From contig DASZRW010000078.1 of assembly GCA_035549015.1 (NCBI GenBank), positions 1-64,000 on the forward strand: a stretch of DNA of 64,000 bases, written 5' to 3'. Below are positions 37,387 through 45,969 of the stretch, piece after piece. Position 1 is the first letter of the stretch; each line of letters starts with the position of its first letter. The DNA comes from JAFDZV01 sp035549015. Its GTDB lineage: Bacteria; Bacteroidota; Ignavibacteria; OLB7. The notes beneath the pieces are model-generated. The model worked only from the letters and a program-made list of their open reading frames with translations. It made no database searches and was not told the DNA's origin. The position numbers were made by a program, and so were the translations under genes.

Positions 37387-39174
37387 TTACGGATTGAACG
37401 TGAGCGTACCGGCGGTCGTCACGTTGATCCAGTACGCCTTGCCCGGCTCGAGCGTGATCGCCGTCGTGTAGCCGTTGTTGAAGCCGAAGACGCTGTTGAC
37501 ATGGGTTCCGGTAGCCGTCGTGTTGGCGACCGTTGCAGGAACGCTGGCGCCCGTGCAGACGAGGTTCCAGCCGGCCGACACACTCACCGTGCGCGGAAGG
37601 CTGACCGTGGCACCGGTCTGCTCCACCGCCGCGTTGTCGTTCAGGAGCACCCAGTATCCAACGCCGGCGTCAAGCGTGTTGTCCACGGTATAGCCGTTGT
37701 TGTAGCGGAATGCGTTGGAACCGTTGTTCGGGAAGACGACGTTCTTGTCGTTGTTGGTCGGTGTGTTTGCAAGGCCAACCAGGTTCCAGCCCTGACGAAG
37801 CTTCACGTAGGTAGTGCTCTGCGGATCGTAGTTGCTCCACGGCATATCCCACTGCTGATCACGCGCCACCGACGGATCGAAGGCACCCTTGTACGACACG
37901 TTCTGGAACGTGAAGTTGTTCCCTGCTCCGAGCAGAGCATTGGTGAAGGAGGCACCGGTTCCAACCGGCGAGCCTGCCGCCGGACGCGGATCCGGGTTAT
38001 GAAGATTGGCCTGCGTCACAGCCGTGAGCATGGCCGCCGCATGATTGCCGGCACGGAGGTTGTTTGCTCCTGCACAGTCGAACCACTGATCGCACGTTGC
38101 CTGAACGGCGCCGCCGGCTGCAACGATCTCCGTGGACTTGCCGGTAATCACAACGTTCTCGAACACGAGATCGGAGCTCTGCGGGCATGCCGGGTTCTCG
38201 CCGGTGCCGTCGATGCGGATCTCCGGCCAGCCGGTGATGACGGTGTTGAAGATGCCGTAGTCCGTGTTCCGGCGGATATGTGCGCCGCGAGCGAAATCCT
38301 GACCCCAGGTTGCCTCGTTCGTGTCGCGGAACGGACCAACCATCGTGGCGTTCGAAACGATCGGCTTGGAGATCGGCGTGTTGGCCGAGCCGGTGGCGTC
38401 GTTGTCTGCCTCGAAGCCGTTCGAGGAGCTGCTGGCGGAGAGATCGCTTTCCAGCGAGTCGCGGAACGCGAAGATGAACTGCAGGTGGCCGCGGAATCCG
38501 TTGTCCGTGTCGATATCGTCGTCCACACCTGCAAAGGCGATCAGGTACTTGCAGTTCACATCGCCGCCGAACCACTCGAAGCTGTCGTCGTTGATGTAGC
38601 TGCACTGGATGTGGTCGATCACCGTGCGGTTGCCCACGCCGCCGAAGGTGAGACCGTTGATCTCGTTGTCCACGGCGAACGCAAGACCGCCGTACTCGAT
38701 ACGGACGTATTCCATCACACCGCTCGAATCGGCGTCGTCGGTGCCGCCGAAGATGCCGTTGGTGCCGCCTTCGATGATTGCGGAGTCACCGGTCGGGTTG
38801 ACATTTGCACGACCGAGAAGGATCACGCCGCCCCAGTCGCCGGGGGCGCGCTGGCCCTGCGGCTTGGCGGAGGTGAAGATGATCGGAGCCGTGGGGGTTC
38901 CACGCGCGTAGATCTTGCCGCCACGCTCGATCTGCAGACAGGAACGGACGCCGTTGGCGTTGCCGTAGATAATCGTGCCCGGAGGAATCGAGATGAGCGC
39001 TCCGGGTCCAACCTTCACTGTATTTACAAGCTGGTAGACCGAATCCGCGGAAAGGACGCGGGTTCCGGTGATCGAGTCGGGAAGCGCCACTGCACCCGGC
39101 ACGATCTGTGCATTCGCTGCCGCAGCCAGGCCCAGCAGAGCCACGACAACAAGTACAATTGATGTGTACCTCAT
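37387..39174 (-). CDS. secreted beta-helix protein with tandem GWNLV modules (copy 1)
   Basis: A 595-residue exported protein (signal MRYTSIVLVVVALLGLAAAANAQ). The start at 39174 has GGAG with 5 bases of spacing. The body is a beta-helix-like repeat region with IPPGTIIYGN, GDWGGVILLGRA, SSGVMEYVRIEYGG, NGLTFGGVGNRTVIDHIQ, DDSFEWFGGDV and DNDATGSANTPISKP. The last ~135 residues are two GWNLV modules (RQGWNLVGLANTP...GVGYWVLL and SAGWNLVCTGAS...GKAYWINV), ending GTLTFNP. Compared with copy 2 the two proteins align end to end. A strong terminator-like leader lies 165 bases upstream. Confidence 0.84.
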   Translation of the reverse strand: MRYTSIVLVVVALLGLAAAANAQIVPGAVALPDSITGTRVLSADSVYQLVNTVKVGPGALISIPPGTIIYGNANGVRSCLQIERGGKIYARGTPTAPIIFTSAKPQGQRAPGDWGGVILLGRANVNPTGDSAIIEGGTNGIFGGTDDADSSGVMEYVRIEYGGLAFAVDNEINGLTFGGVGNRTVIDHIQCSYINDDSFEWFGGDVNCKYLIAFAGVDDDIDTDNGFRGHLQFIFAFRDSLESDLSASSSSNGFEADNDATGSANTPISKPIVSNATMVGPFRDTNEATWGQDFARGAHIRRNTDYGIFNTVITGWPEIRIDGTGENPACPQSSDLVFENVVITGKSTEIVAAGGAVQATCDQWFDCAGANNLRAGNHAAAMLTAVTQANLHNPDPRPAAGSPVGTGASFTNALLGAGNNFTFQNVSYKGAFDPSVARDQQWDMPWSNYDPQSTTYVKLRQGWNLVGLANTPTNNDKNVVFPNNGSNAFRYNNGYTVDNTLDAGVGYWVLLNDNAAVEQTGATVSLPRTVSVSAGWNLVCTGASVPATVANTTATGTHVNSVFGFNNGYTTAITLEPGKAYWINVTTAGTLTFNP

Positions 39175-39338
39175 GAGTTCTCCAGAGATTGAAGTTGTGA
39201 TACTGAAACGTTGCCGCCCTGCCTCCTCGGCGGGCAACATCGATCACCGGCCCCGCCATGTGCGCGCATGATCGCGCACGAGGCAACACCGATGTTCGCT
39301 TTGCCGATAGTCTTCCGGTGTCCATTGGGAGCGGCAAC

Positions 39339-39395
39339 AAAAAAGCCCTGCTGCGGAGGGGTTCTCGATTGAACCCAACTCTCGCATCAGGGCTT
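39339..39395 (-). terminator. intrinsic terminator with nested stem
   Basis: AAGCCCTGCTGCG (39343-39355) pairs with CGCATCAGGGCTT (39383-39395) with one mismatch, enclosing a perfect GGGTTC/GAACCC inner stem (39359-39364 with 39371-39376). On the minus strand it is followed by six T (complement of 39339-39344). It is 92 bases after the 80-residue gene and 165 bases before the beta-helix start, so it may terminate the former or act as an attenuator of the latter. Confidence 0.65.
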
Positions 39396-39403
39396 GCAGT
39401 GCG

Positions 39404-39413
39404 CAACGCTCCC
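39404..39413 (-). promoter_or_regulatory. GGGAGCGTTG element upstream of beta-helix copy 1
   Basis: The minus strand reads GGGAGCGTTGCGCAC immediately before the terminator stem, nearly identical to the element at 34471-34480. CGCTCCC downstream of the terminator (complement of about 39327-39333) could pair with it and close a larger structure. Confidence 0.4.
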
Positions 39414-39486
39414 TAGCTCTAGTCGATCTATGTTCAAACCACACCGCTCAATGGCGGCGAGGCGTGTCCTGACATGTCGACTCTAT

Positions 39487-39726
39487 CTATGTTGTCCTCG
39501 AATCACGCTCGCGCTTCATTACGTACCGGATCTGTACGTCAACCTGCCCAACCGGCTGGCCGTTCTGATACTTCGTCTCGATCACGATGGAACCGTATAG
39601 GTCATCCGGCTTTCGGATCTGCAATACGTCGTACAGCTCGGCGAGCAACCCCTCTATCTGTCGCTCGGTCTCGCGTGAATAGTCACTCGTAATCTTCTTG
39701 CGTGTGCTCTGCATTGGGCGCCGCAT
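39487..39726 (-). CDS. small hypothetical protein
   Basis: A putative 79-residue soluble protein, unrecognised. It begins MRRPMQSTRKKITSDYS and contains a helical segment (ETERQIEGLLAELYDVLQIRK) followed by beta-strand-like stretches (GSIVIETKYQ, GQVDVQIRYVM) and a charged tail. The amino-acid balance looks protein-like. No clear ribosome site was seen for the starts at 39726 or 39714. A terminator 92 bases downstream supports its being a transcribed gene. Confidence 0.45.
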   Translation of the reverse strand: MRRPMQSTRKKITSDYSRETERQIEGLLAELYDVLQIRKPDDLYGSIVIETKYQNGQPVGQVDVQIRYVMKRERDSRTT

Positions 39727-39729
39727 CAA

Positions 39730-40217
39730 TTGTTCACGTTATGAATGCTTCAGTATCAGAGCAGGTATCGAATCGCTCCGATGCCTCCGCCTTACGTGTT
39801 AGAGTGGCGCGACCGGGAAGTCTTTGGTAGGAATCCAACAGGAGAGAACTGCACGAGATGCGTCGTGAGTTGCGTGTGGAGCCCGGCCGCTCGGCAGTTC
39901 GGGCGCAAACTTAGGCCTCTGCGGCAAGCGTTACCAAGTTATCGATCCGTTATCTGGAGGCGCGTGGAGAGCAGCAGTTGCAGCGTGTGGAGGTATTCGC
40001 AGTGTTATCAACAATCGCTTCAAGCGATTGCCTTCCGGATGCCGGGATTATCACGCCACCGGCCTTCGCCGGGTGGCAAACAACGTGACGTGTTCGCACC
40101 ATCAGACGGCAGAGCCCGGAATAATCAGGTCGCCAGAGCGCCGGAACGATCGGGCCGCCAGGAGGCCGGAACCATGCCGCATGACATACGTCCGGCAGCG
40201 CGAAGGCAGGAACGCCA
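39730..40217. other. intergenic region downstream of the punA gene
   Basis: No coding region is supported in these 488 bases. Short frames on both strands lack protein character. An imperfect inverted repeat (CGCCACCGGCC...GGGTGGC, about 40055-40075) lies here and may contribute to termination of punA. Confidence 0.5.
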
Positions 40218-41042
40218 TCACATCCGCTCGATCACGCCGGCCATGATGCGTGCCAGCGACGGCTCCGCGCGATTCGCCGCCGCGATGATATCGGCAACGT
40301 TCACGGGAGCCAGACTGTCCGGGAAGCATTCGTCCGTGATGATTGAAATCCCCAGCACGTTCATGTTCATATGACGGGCAACGATCACTTCCGGCACGGT
40401 GCTCATGCCAACGGCATCGGCGCCAACCGCACGAAGGAAGCGATACTCGGCACGCGTCTCCAGCGACGGCCCCGCCACCGCAACGTAGGTTCCCTTCAGG
40501 AGCCGTATTGCATTTGCCATGGCGACTTCCTCGGCCAGAGCAATCAGCCGGTGGCTGTATGGCTCGGACATGTCCGGGAACCTGGGCCCAAGCGTTTCAT
40601 CGTTTGGACCGATCAACGGGTTGTCGCCGAGCAGATTGATATGATCCTCGATCACCATCAGGTCGCCGCGCCGGAAAAGCGGATTCATCCCGCCGCAGGC
40701 ATTGGAGACAAGCAGCGTTCCGGCTCCGAGCTCGTGCATCACACGCACGGGGAAGGTGATCAGCCCCATCGAATACCCTTCGTAGTAATGGAAGCGACCC
40801 TGCATCGCAACCACCACCTTCCCTCCCAGATGCCCGGCAATCAAACGCCCCGAGTGTGATTCCACCGTTGCGAGCGGGAAGCCGGGAATATCTGCGTACT
40901 CGACTACTGCAATCTTCTCGATCTCGTCCGCGAGATGCCCCAGCCCGGTGCCCAGGATAATTCCGGCCTCCGGGATAAAATCGCTTCCGGCATGAGCACG
41001 AATAACATCGGCCGCAGCCGCCATCTGTTCACGTAATGACAT
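40218..41042 (-). CDS. punA: purine nucleoside phosphorylase
   Basis: A 274-residue trimeric-type purine nucleoside phosphorylase (PNP I), which phosphorolyses guanosine/inosine-type nucleosides for purine salvage. Family motifs are IILGTGLGHLAD, the phosphate-site MQGRFHYYEGYSM, VSNACGGMNP, GPSLETRAEYRF and GADAVGMSTVPEVIVARH, which together are the PNP/MTAP signature. The asparagine of GISIITDE is a substitution relative to the usual TN, so substrate preference may be shifted, but the fold assignment is secure. No obvious operon partner is adjacent; the GT2 gene lies 270 bases upstream on the same strand. Confidence 0.92.
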   Translation of the reverse strand: MSLREQMAAAADVIRAHAGSDFIPEAGIILGTGLGHLADEIEKIAVVEYADIPGFPLATVESHSGRLIAGHLGGKVVVAMQGRFHYYEGYSMGLITFPVRVMHELGAGTLLVSNACGGMNPLFRRGDLMVIEDHINLLGDNPLIGPNDETLGPRFPDMSEPYSHRLIALAEEVAMANAIRLLKGTYVAVAGPSLETRAEYRFLRAVGADAVGMSTVPEVIVARHMNMNVLGISIITDECFPDSLAPVNVADIIAAANRAEPSLARIMAGVIERM

Positions 41043-41312
41043 CGGTCGTAATGATGTGCTGTCGGGGTTACCACATGCGCGGGCGCCGCCCCACCGCTCA
41101 TTCGCGGCACCGCGTACTCCGCGTCCCTTCTCTTCTGCTGGCCGGAAACGACGAACTCCATCCGCACCAGCCAGGCTCCGGCTTCCGGGATTCGTGCCGT
41201 CAGGGAACAGAGCATCGAACAGGATTCAAGGGCAACGGCGCCCTGAACGGCCCGGCACATGCGTGTGGTTCATGCGTCGGCACAACGTGAAGCCCGGGCC
41301 GACAGCGGTGTT

Positions 41313-42776
41313 CTATGCAATCCGCCGCCTGAACGCGTGCCGCAGCGAAAGGAAGCCGGTGAGCCCGAAGCCAACCAGGAACATCATCTGGAATGGAATC
41401 AGGGAGAGCTCCACGAAGTAGATGGACATCACCATTCCGATCAACACGTAGAGTGCAAGCAGCAGTTCCAGCAGCACCTCCGTCTTCACCTTCGACACGC
41501 GATACCGGTTGCTGAACCAGCTGTCGCCGGAGTTGAGGATGTTGTACTTCGGAGTACGCTCGAACGCGCTCTTGCGATTGAACAACGCCTCGAACACCGC
41601 CCGCGTGTTGTTCACGGCAAGGCCCATGGTCCCCGCCATGAAGAAGGGGTAGATCATCATGCGGCGCTGCCAGTCGTCGCGGATGTCGCGCTGCGCAAAC
41701 AGGTAGAAGAGGAGCGTGGAGATGGATGTGAGAATGAATATCCCCATGACGTCGAAGAGCACTGCGAGATCGGGGCGGCTCTTCTTCAGAAAGAGCACCG
41801 GAACATTCAGGATGGCAACCAGCAGGATGCAGGGGAAGACAATGTTCGATGTAAGATGTGCCGTGCCGTGCAGCTTCACTCCGAGCGACTGCTTGGAGCG
41901 CCAGAGTGATGGCAGATGCTTCTTCGCGGTCTCGATAGCCCCCTTGGTCCACCGGAACTGCTGCGACTTCAGGCCGTTGATCTCCGACGGAAGTTCGGCC
42001 GGGCAGGTGAGATCATTCAGGTAGAGGAAACGCCAGCCGCGCATCTGTGCGCGATAGGAAAGGTCCAGATCCTCGGTTAGCGTATCGGCGTGCCAGTTTC
42101 CGGAATCTTCGATGCAGCTCTTGCGCCAGACGCCAGCCGTTCCATTGAAGTTCATGAAGTAGTTGGCACGGTTGCGCACCTGCTGTTCCATCGCGAAGTG
42201 CGCATCGAGCGCAATCGCCTGGATGCGCGTCAGCAGGCTGTAGTCGTGGTTGAGGTGCTCCCAGCGCCCCTGCACAAGCCCCAGCCCGGGATCGCTGACA
42301 AGGTGGGGCAGCGCATGGAGCAGGAAGTCCGGCTCCGGAAGAAAGTCCGCGTCGAAGATTGCCACATACTCACCCGTTGCGGACTTCAATCCTTCGCGCA
42401 GCGCGCCGGCCTTGTAACCCGAACGATCGGAGCGATGCAGAAGATGGATCCTGAATCCATCCGCACGCTTCGCAGCAACAACCCGCTCCAGCAGCTCCGT
42501 TGTCTCATCGGTGGAGTCATCCAGCACCTGGATCTGCATCCGGTCCTTCGGGTACTCCAGGCGGCATACCGAATCAACCAGACGCTCCGCCACATACAGT
42601 TCATTGAACAGCGGGAGCTGCACGGTTACCTCCGGCAGATCCTCCGGCAACGGTGCCGTATCGGGATCCTGGGGGCGAAGGCGGGTGTAGTGGTACACCA
42701 TCGAGAAGCCATGCAGCCCGAAGATGAAGAGCACCGAAAGGGCCAACAGGTAGACAATGAGAATCGTTGCAGCCAT
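41313..42776 (-). CDS. GT2 family glycosyltransferase, cellulose synthase-like
   Basis: A 487-residue membrane glycosyltransferase of family 2. An N-terminal membrane segment (1-30) precedes the cytosolic catalytic domain, which has the DDS motif (about 86-88), DAD (about 142-144), the catalytic TEDLD (about 234-238) and QQFRW (about 272-276), the D,D,D,QxxRW signature of processive beta-glycan synthases. Four or five transmembrane helices follow (LTSNIVFPCILLVAIL, FILTSISTLLFYLF, LELLLALYVLIGM and others). It is closest in layout to the CslA-type glycosyltransferases widespread in Bacteroidota. The polymer made is unknown. Confidence 0.9.
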   Translation of the reverse strand: MAATILIVYLLALSVLFIFGLHGFSMVYHYTRLRPQDPDTAPLPEDLPEVTVQLPLFNELYVAERLVDSVCRLEYPKDRMQIQVLDDSTDETTELLERVVAAKRADGFRIHLLHRSDRSGYKAGALREGLKSATGEYVAIFDADFLPEPDFLLHALPHLVSDPGLGLVQGRWEHLNHDYSLLTRIQAIALDAHFAMEQQVRNRANYFMNFNGTAGVWRKSCIEDSGNWHADTLTEDLDLSYRAQMRGWRFLYLNDLTCPAELPSEINGLKSQQFRWTKGAIETAKKHLPSLWRSKQSLGVKLHGTAHLTSNIVFPCILLVAILNVPVLFLKKSRPDLAVLFDVMGIFILTSISTLLFYLFAQRDIRDDWQRRMMIYPFFMAGTMGLAVNNTRAVFEALFNRKSAFERTPKYNILNSGDSWFSNRYRVSKVKTEVLLELLLALYVLIGMVMSIYFVELSLIPFQMMFLVGFGLTGFLSLRHAFRRRIA

Positions 42777-42883
42777 ACTGCGTACTTGGAACAGTTCCAG
42801 AGGTTAACGCACCTCGCACGCGTCAGCCATGCTGATGTTACGGGATTGCACTACCGAGTGCGGCATCGTCGTGGGGTGTCGAC

Positions 42884-43447
42884 TCACCAATCGGCTACAG
42901 TAGCATTGATCAGGTCGTCACCGAGATTCGACAGCGCCTCACGGATTGCTCGGGTCTCACCGTCGGGCCCCTGATCAACCAGATACTGCGACCGGCCCGT
43001 CGATGGCCGATCCTTGAATATCGCACGCTTCTTCACGTTGTCGTAGAATGTCACCTTCGTCTCGATCGTAACGCCGCGCACGGCTTCGAACGACGCGTTC
43101 GAGACGCTGAGACGCTCGTTCGTACGAACCGACGTGATCGTGACCTCGAGCCGGGAATCCGCAGTTGCAGGATCGGTGACGCGAAGACTTCCATCGTCAC
43201 GGAAGCGGCGTGTCAGCAGATCCGTGAGATCCTGCCGTATCGTGCCGCGCCCGAAGCCGCTGGCATCATCGGCCGGCGGAATGCCGATCGTCTTCAAATG
43301 CGCCGGCGCGGAGCCGGTCCGGAATGAGTAGCAACCGGCCAGCGTGGCTGCGGCGAACGCCGGAATCACCACTGCCAGCAACGTGCCCGCCAGCCGCCCA
43401 TGGCCTGCATGCATGCGATCGCAGCTCGATGAGGATCGGCTCGCCAT
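42884..43447 (-). CDS. LptE-like LPS-assembly lipoprotein
   Basis: A 187-residue lipoprotein. A signal with lipobox LAGC (cysteine about 39) is followed by the Bacteroidota LptE pattern YSFRTGSAPAHLKTIGIPPADD, a helix (IRQDLTDLLTRRFRDD), and beta strands LEVTITSVRT. LptE is the outer-membrane partner of LptD in delivering lipopolysaccharide. The ATG follows the stop of the sigma-54 regulator by only two bases, a linkage that is typical in Bacteroidota. Sequence similarity within LptE is low, so the call rests on the pattern and neighbourhood. Confidence 0.78.
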   Translation of the reverse strand: MASRSSSSCDRMHAGHGRLAGTLLAVVIPAFAAATLAGCYSFRTGSAPAHLKTIGIPPADDASGFGRGTIRQDLTDLLTRRFRDDGSLRVTDPATADSRLEVTITSVRTNERLSVSNASFEAVRGVTIETKVTFYDNVKKRAIFKDRPSTGRSQYLVDQGPDGETRAIREALSNLGDDLINATVADW

Positions 43448-43449
43448 TG

Positions 43450-44658
43450 CTATCTCTCGTCTCCATCAACTTTCAACTTGTACTCCACCAGCTTGCGGTA
43501 CAGCGTGCGCTCGCTGATCCCGAGCGACTGCGCCGCAGCACGGCGATTGCCGTGATGCCGCTCCAACGCAAGCTCTATCATACGCCGCTCCATTTCATCC
43601 AGACGCAGTTCACCCAGTTCGTGGAGCGCCGCATCGATGGTGCGCACCGGCGGCAATGCAGGCAGGGAGATAGGAGCCGGTTGCGGCGGAGCCTCCGTTG
43701 CAGCCATCGCCTTCATCAGAACCTGCTTCATTGCACCGACTTCATTGCGCAGGTCGATCAATGCCCGGTAGATCAGCTCCCGCTCGGCCTGCTCCGGCGA
43801 TCGCCCGAGATGAACAAGGGCGCCGGGGTTCTCGACGAACGGCTCGCGGAAGCGCAGGTCCAGATGCTTCTCCACTTTCTCCTCGGTGATCTTCTCTCCA
43901 CGCTCCAGCGTCACCGCAAGCTCGACGAAGTTCTTCAGCTCACGAATGTTTCCGGGCCACGGATATGCCACCAGAAGATCCAATGCTTCCGGAGTGATCC
44001 CGCCAAACGGGATGTGGAGACGCGCCGCCGTCTGAAATGCATAGTGGGCGAAGAGAAGCGGAATGTCCTCGCGGCGCTCACGCAGAGGTGGGATGCGAAG
44101 TTGAGCCGAACGCAGCCTGTAGTACAGATCGCGGCGGAACGTGCCGCGCTCCACGTCCTGTTCCAAATCGCGGTTCGTAGCCGCCACAACACGCACATTC
44201 GTCCGGCGGGGCTCGCTGCTTCCTACGCGCGTGAATTCCAGCGTCTCCAATACACGGAGCAGCTTCACCTGTGTTGCAAGCGACATCTCGCCGATCTCGT
44301 CCAGGAACACGGTGCCGCCGTCGGCGGACTCGAACAATCCCTTCCGCATTTCAACGGCTCCGGTGAATGCGCCGCGCTCGTGGCCGAACAACTCCGACTC
44401 GAGAAGTGTTTCGGGTATCGCACCGCAGTTGATCGCCAGCATCTTCGCCGAAGCACGGGGACTCAGTCGGTGAATTGAGTTTGCAAATACCTCTTTCCCC
44501 ACGCCACTCTCGCCGATCAACAATATCGTGAGGTCCGTGGCGGCGATACGTCGCATGGTGGCCACCAGATCGCGAATGATCTCGGAGCGGCCAATAATGC
44601 CAAGCTCATCCTGTGTTGGTTCTGTGTCTGCCACAGCGCCTCTTCGATGCGAATTCAA
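43450..44658 (-). CDS. sigma-54-dependent transcriptional activator (AAA+ and Fis HTH)
   Basis: A 402-residue enhancer-binding protein. The AAA+ domain has Walker A GESGVGKE (about 49-56), the sigma-54-contacting GAFTGA loop (about 96-101), Walker B GGTVFLDEIGEM, and sensor RRDLYYRL. The C-terminal Fis-type helix-turn-helix is NRRAAAQSLGISERTLYRKL (about 370-389). The N-terminus is short (about 20 residues), with no receiver, PAS or GAF domain, so its activity is not controlled by a visible regulatory domain. It is two bases upstream of lptE; envelope-related control is an inference from that context. Confidence 0.93.
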   Translation of the reverse strand: MNSHRRGAVADTEPTQDELGIIGRSEIIRDLVATMRRIAATDLTILLIGESGVGKEVFANSIHRLSPRASAKMLAINCGAIPETLLESELFGHERGAFTGAVEMRKGLFESADGGTVFLDEIGEMSLATQVKLLRVLETLEFTRVGSSEPRRTNVRVVAATNRDLEQDVERGTFRRDLYYRLRSAQLRIPPLRERREDIPLLFAHYAFQTAARLHIPFGGITPEALDLLVAYPWPGNIRELKNFVELAVTLERGEKITEEKVEKHLDLRFREPFVENPGALVHLGRSPEQAERELIYRALIDLRNEVGAMKQVLMKAMAATEAPPQPAPISLPALPPVRTIDAALHELGELRLDEMERRMIELALERHHGNRRAAAQSLGISERTLYRKLVEYKLKVDGDER

Positions 44659-44756
44659 ATACGGCTCCCTTGCAACTGGTACGCCATGCTCCCTGCGTTT
44701 GGCGTCCGGGGTAGACGTTACGAAAGGATTGGAATTGGAGCCGCATGCCCCTTTTG

Positions 44757-45164
44757 TTACGTCCGCGGATGCGCCGCAACGTAGGACTTGATGTAGTCCG
44801 CAATGGCCGTTGTCGGCGCCCCCGGAGTGAACAGATCGCCAACGCCGAGCTTCTTCAATTCCAGGATGTCCGCATCCGACATGATCCCGCCACCGGTAAG
44901 GAGCACATCGTTCAAGCCACGATCGTGCATGAGCGCGAGCACTTTCGGGAAGATCGTCATGTGGGCGCCGGAGAGCATGCTGATGCCGATGACATCCACA
45001 TCCTCCTGCAGCGCCGCTTCCACAATCATCTCCGGTGTCTGCCTCAGCCCGGTGTAGATAACTTCCATGCCGGCGTCACGTAGCGCAGCCGCGATAACCT
45101 TTGCGCCTCGATCATGACCGTCGAGACCGGCCTTGGCAATCAGGACACGTATCTTTTGGTCCAT
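44757..45164 (-). CDS. standalone cobalamin-binding subunit (methylmalonyl-CoA mutase C-terminal type)
   Basis: A 135-residue protein consisting only of the B12-binding domain. It has the DxHxxG motif (LDGHDRG, His17, the lower axial ligand of cobalt), SML in ISMLSGAH, and the TGGGI motif, so cobalamin binding should be intact. In split mutases this subunit partners a catalytic subunit encoded separately; none is seen in the window. It could serve methylmalonyl-CoA mutase or isobutyryl-CoA mutase-like enzymes. A strong hairpin between it and the TAC operon keeps them separate. Confidence 0.9.
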   Translation of the reverse strand: MDQKIRVLIAKAGLDGHDRGAKVIAAALRDAGMEVIYTGLRQTPEMIVEAALQEDVDVIGISMLSGAHMTIFPKVLALMHDRGLNDVLLTGGGIMSDADILELKKLGVGDLFTPGAPTTAIADYIKSYVAAHPRT

Positions 45165-45298
45165 TCTGCTTCGTTTACGTACTGAAAGAACACCACGTCC
45201 GCACCCGTGCGGGTTGAACGAACCGCGAAGTTACGAAAATCGCCCGACGGCCGATGGCAGCTGATGGTTCATTCGACAGCGGTGATCAAAACAGTGTG

Positions 45299-45324
45299 CC
45301 CCATGATTCCGCGGGATCATGGGG
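45299..45324 (-). terminator. hairpin after the TAC operon
   Basis: CCCCATGAT (45299-45307) pairs perfectly with ATCATGGGG (45316-45324); the loop TCCGCGGG could itself pair. On the minus strand TTTT follows after about eight bases. It is about 84 bases beyond the stop of the SecB-like gene, so it probably ends that transcript. Confidence 0.55.
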
Positions 45325-45407
45325 GCTCAACGCCGGGCATGGGCACGGCCGGGGTCTCCTGCCCGGCGCCGGAAGCAACTGCGCACGACCGGGAGATTCG
45401 ATACATA

Positions 45408-45947
45408 TCAGATCCCGTGGTGCTCTATTTCATCCGCAACGCCAGCCGGTACCAGCCCCTCGATGCTCTGTATCGGCAACGTACACGATCGGTACGCACT
45501 GTCGTTCAAGCGTTCCAGCATGATCCCGCGGTTCACGCCGACAACGACGCTGGCAAGCGTGCTGTAGGCCCACGCCGGTAATAAGGGAGGGCCATCATCG
45601 GCATGCGGAATGCCATGCAAGCCGTCGATCGCAAACGTCGAGATCGACTGCAGCACGATGGCGTCCTCTCCCGCAGCTCTGTCTGCGGATGTAGCTCCAA
45701 CGATTTCGCACGTCACTTCCATCTGCTCCGACTCGCGCATGGAGTAATGAAGTGCCGTCCGGAACTCCAGATCTCCAACGTCCTCCGCCATATCGGCAAC
45801 CCGTACGAACAGGCCGACAACCTGCGTCCACAGATACTGCACGGTGATCGCCGATGACCCCGGCGGCACCGCGCCGCTGGTGCCGGCATCGCCGCGTGCG
45901 CCTCGTTTCCTGCCGGCGCTGTTGCCCTCGTTGCTGCCGCGTTTCAT
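45408..45947 (-). CDS. SecB-like chaperone of a toxin-antitoxin-chaperone (TAC) module
   Basis: A putative 179-residue cytosolic protein, start at 45947 with AAGGAG upstream. The first 30 residues are a basic Gly/Ser-rich tail. The rest fits the SecB fold order: strand-rich segments (TALHYSMRESEQMEVTCEIVG), a long strand and turn (AIVLQSISTFAIDGL), then the helix LLPAWAYSTLASVVV followed by NRGIML, and a final TLPIQSIEGL. In SecB and SecB-like TAC chaperones the corresponding positions are FxIxG, the AYSTxRGIL-like helix and the LPxI strand. Sequence identity to E. coli SecB is low. Its position directly after a HigA-like antitoxin gene (22 bases apart) supports a dedicated chaperone that protects the antitoxin. 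Confidence 0.7.
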   Translation of the reverse strand: MKRGSNEGNSAGRKRGARGDAGTSGAVPPGSSAITVQYLWTQVVGLFVRVADMAEDVGDLEFRTALHYSMRESEQMEVTCEIVGATSADRAAGEDAIVLQSISTFAIDGLHGIPHADDGPPLLPAWAYSTLASVVVGVNRGIMLERLNDSAYRSCTLPIQSIEGLVPAGVADEIEHHGI

Positions 45948-45969
45948 GGAAATGCACTCCTTTTTCCGA

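Noticed and set aside
34954..39162. A 1,402-codon open frame on the plus strand
   Set aside because: It is antisense to two convincing genes with signal peptides, T9SS tails and ribosome sites. Its sequence is Arg/His-rich and lacks protein features. It results from the codon bias of the real genes.
39355..39380. tRNA-like T-arm (GGGTTC...GAACCC)
   Set aside because: The rest of a tRNA cloverleaf is missing; the stem is the inner part of a terminator.
45207..45581. A 124-codon plus-strand ORF near the SecB-like gene
   Set aside because: No ribosome site or motif, and it overlaps the terminator and the SecB-like gene on the opposite strand.
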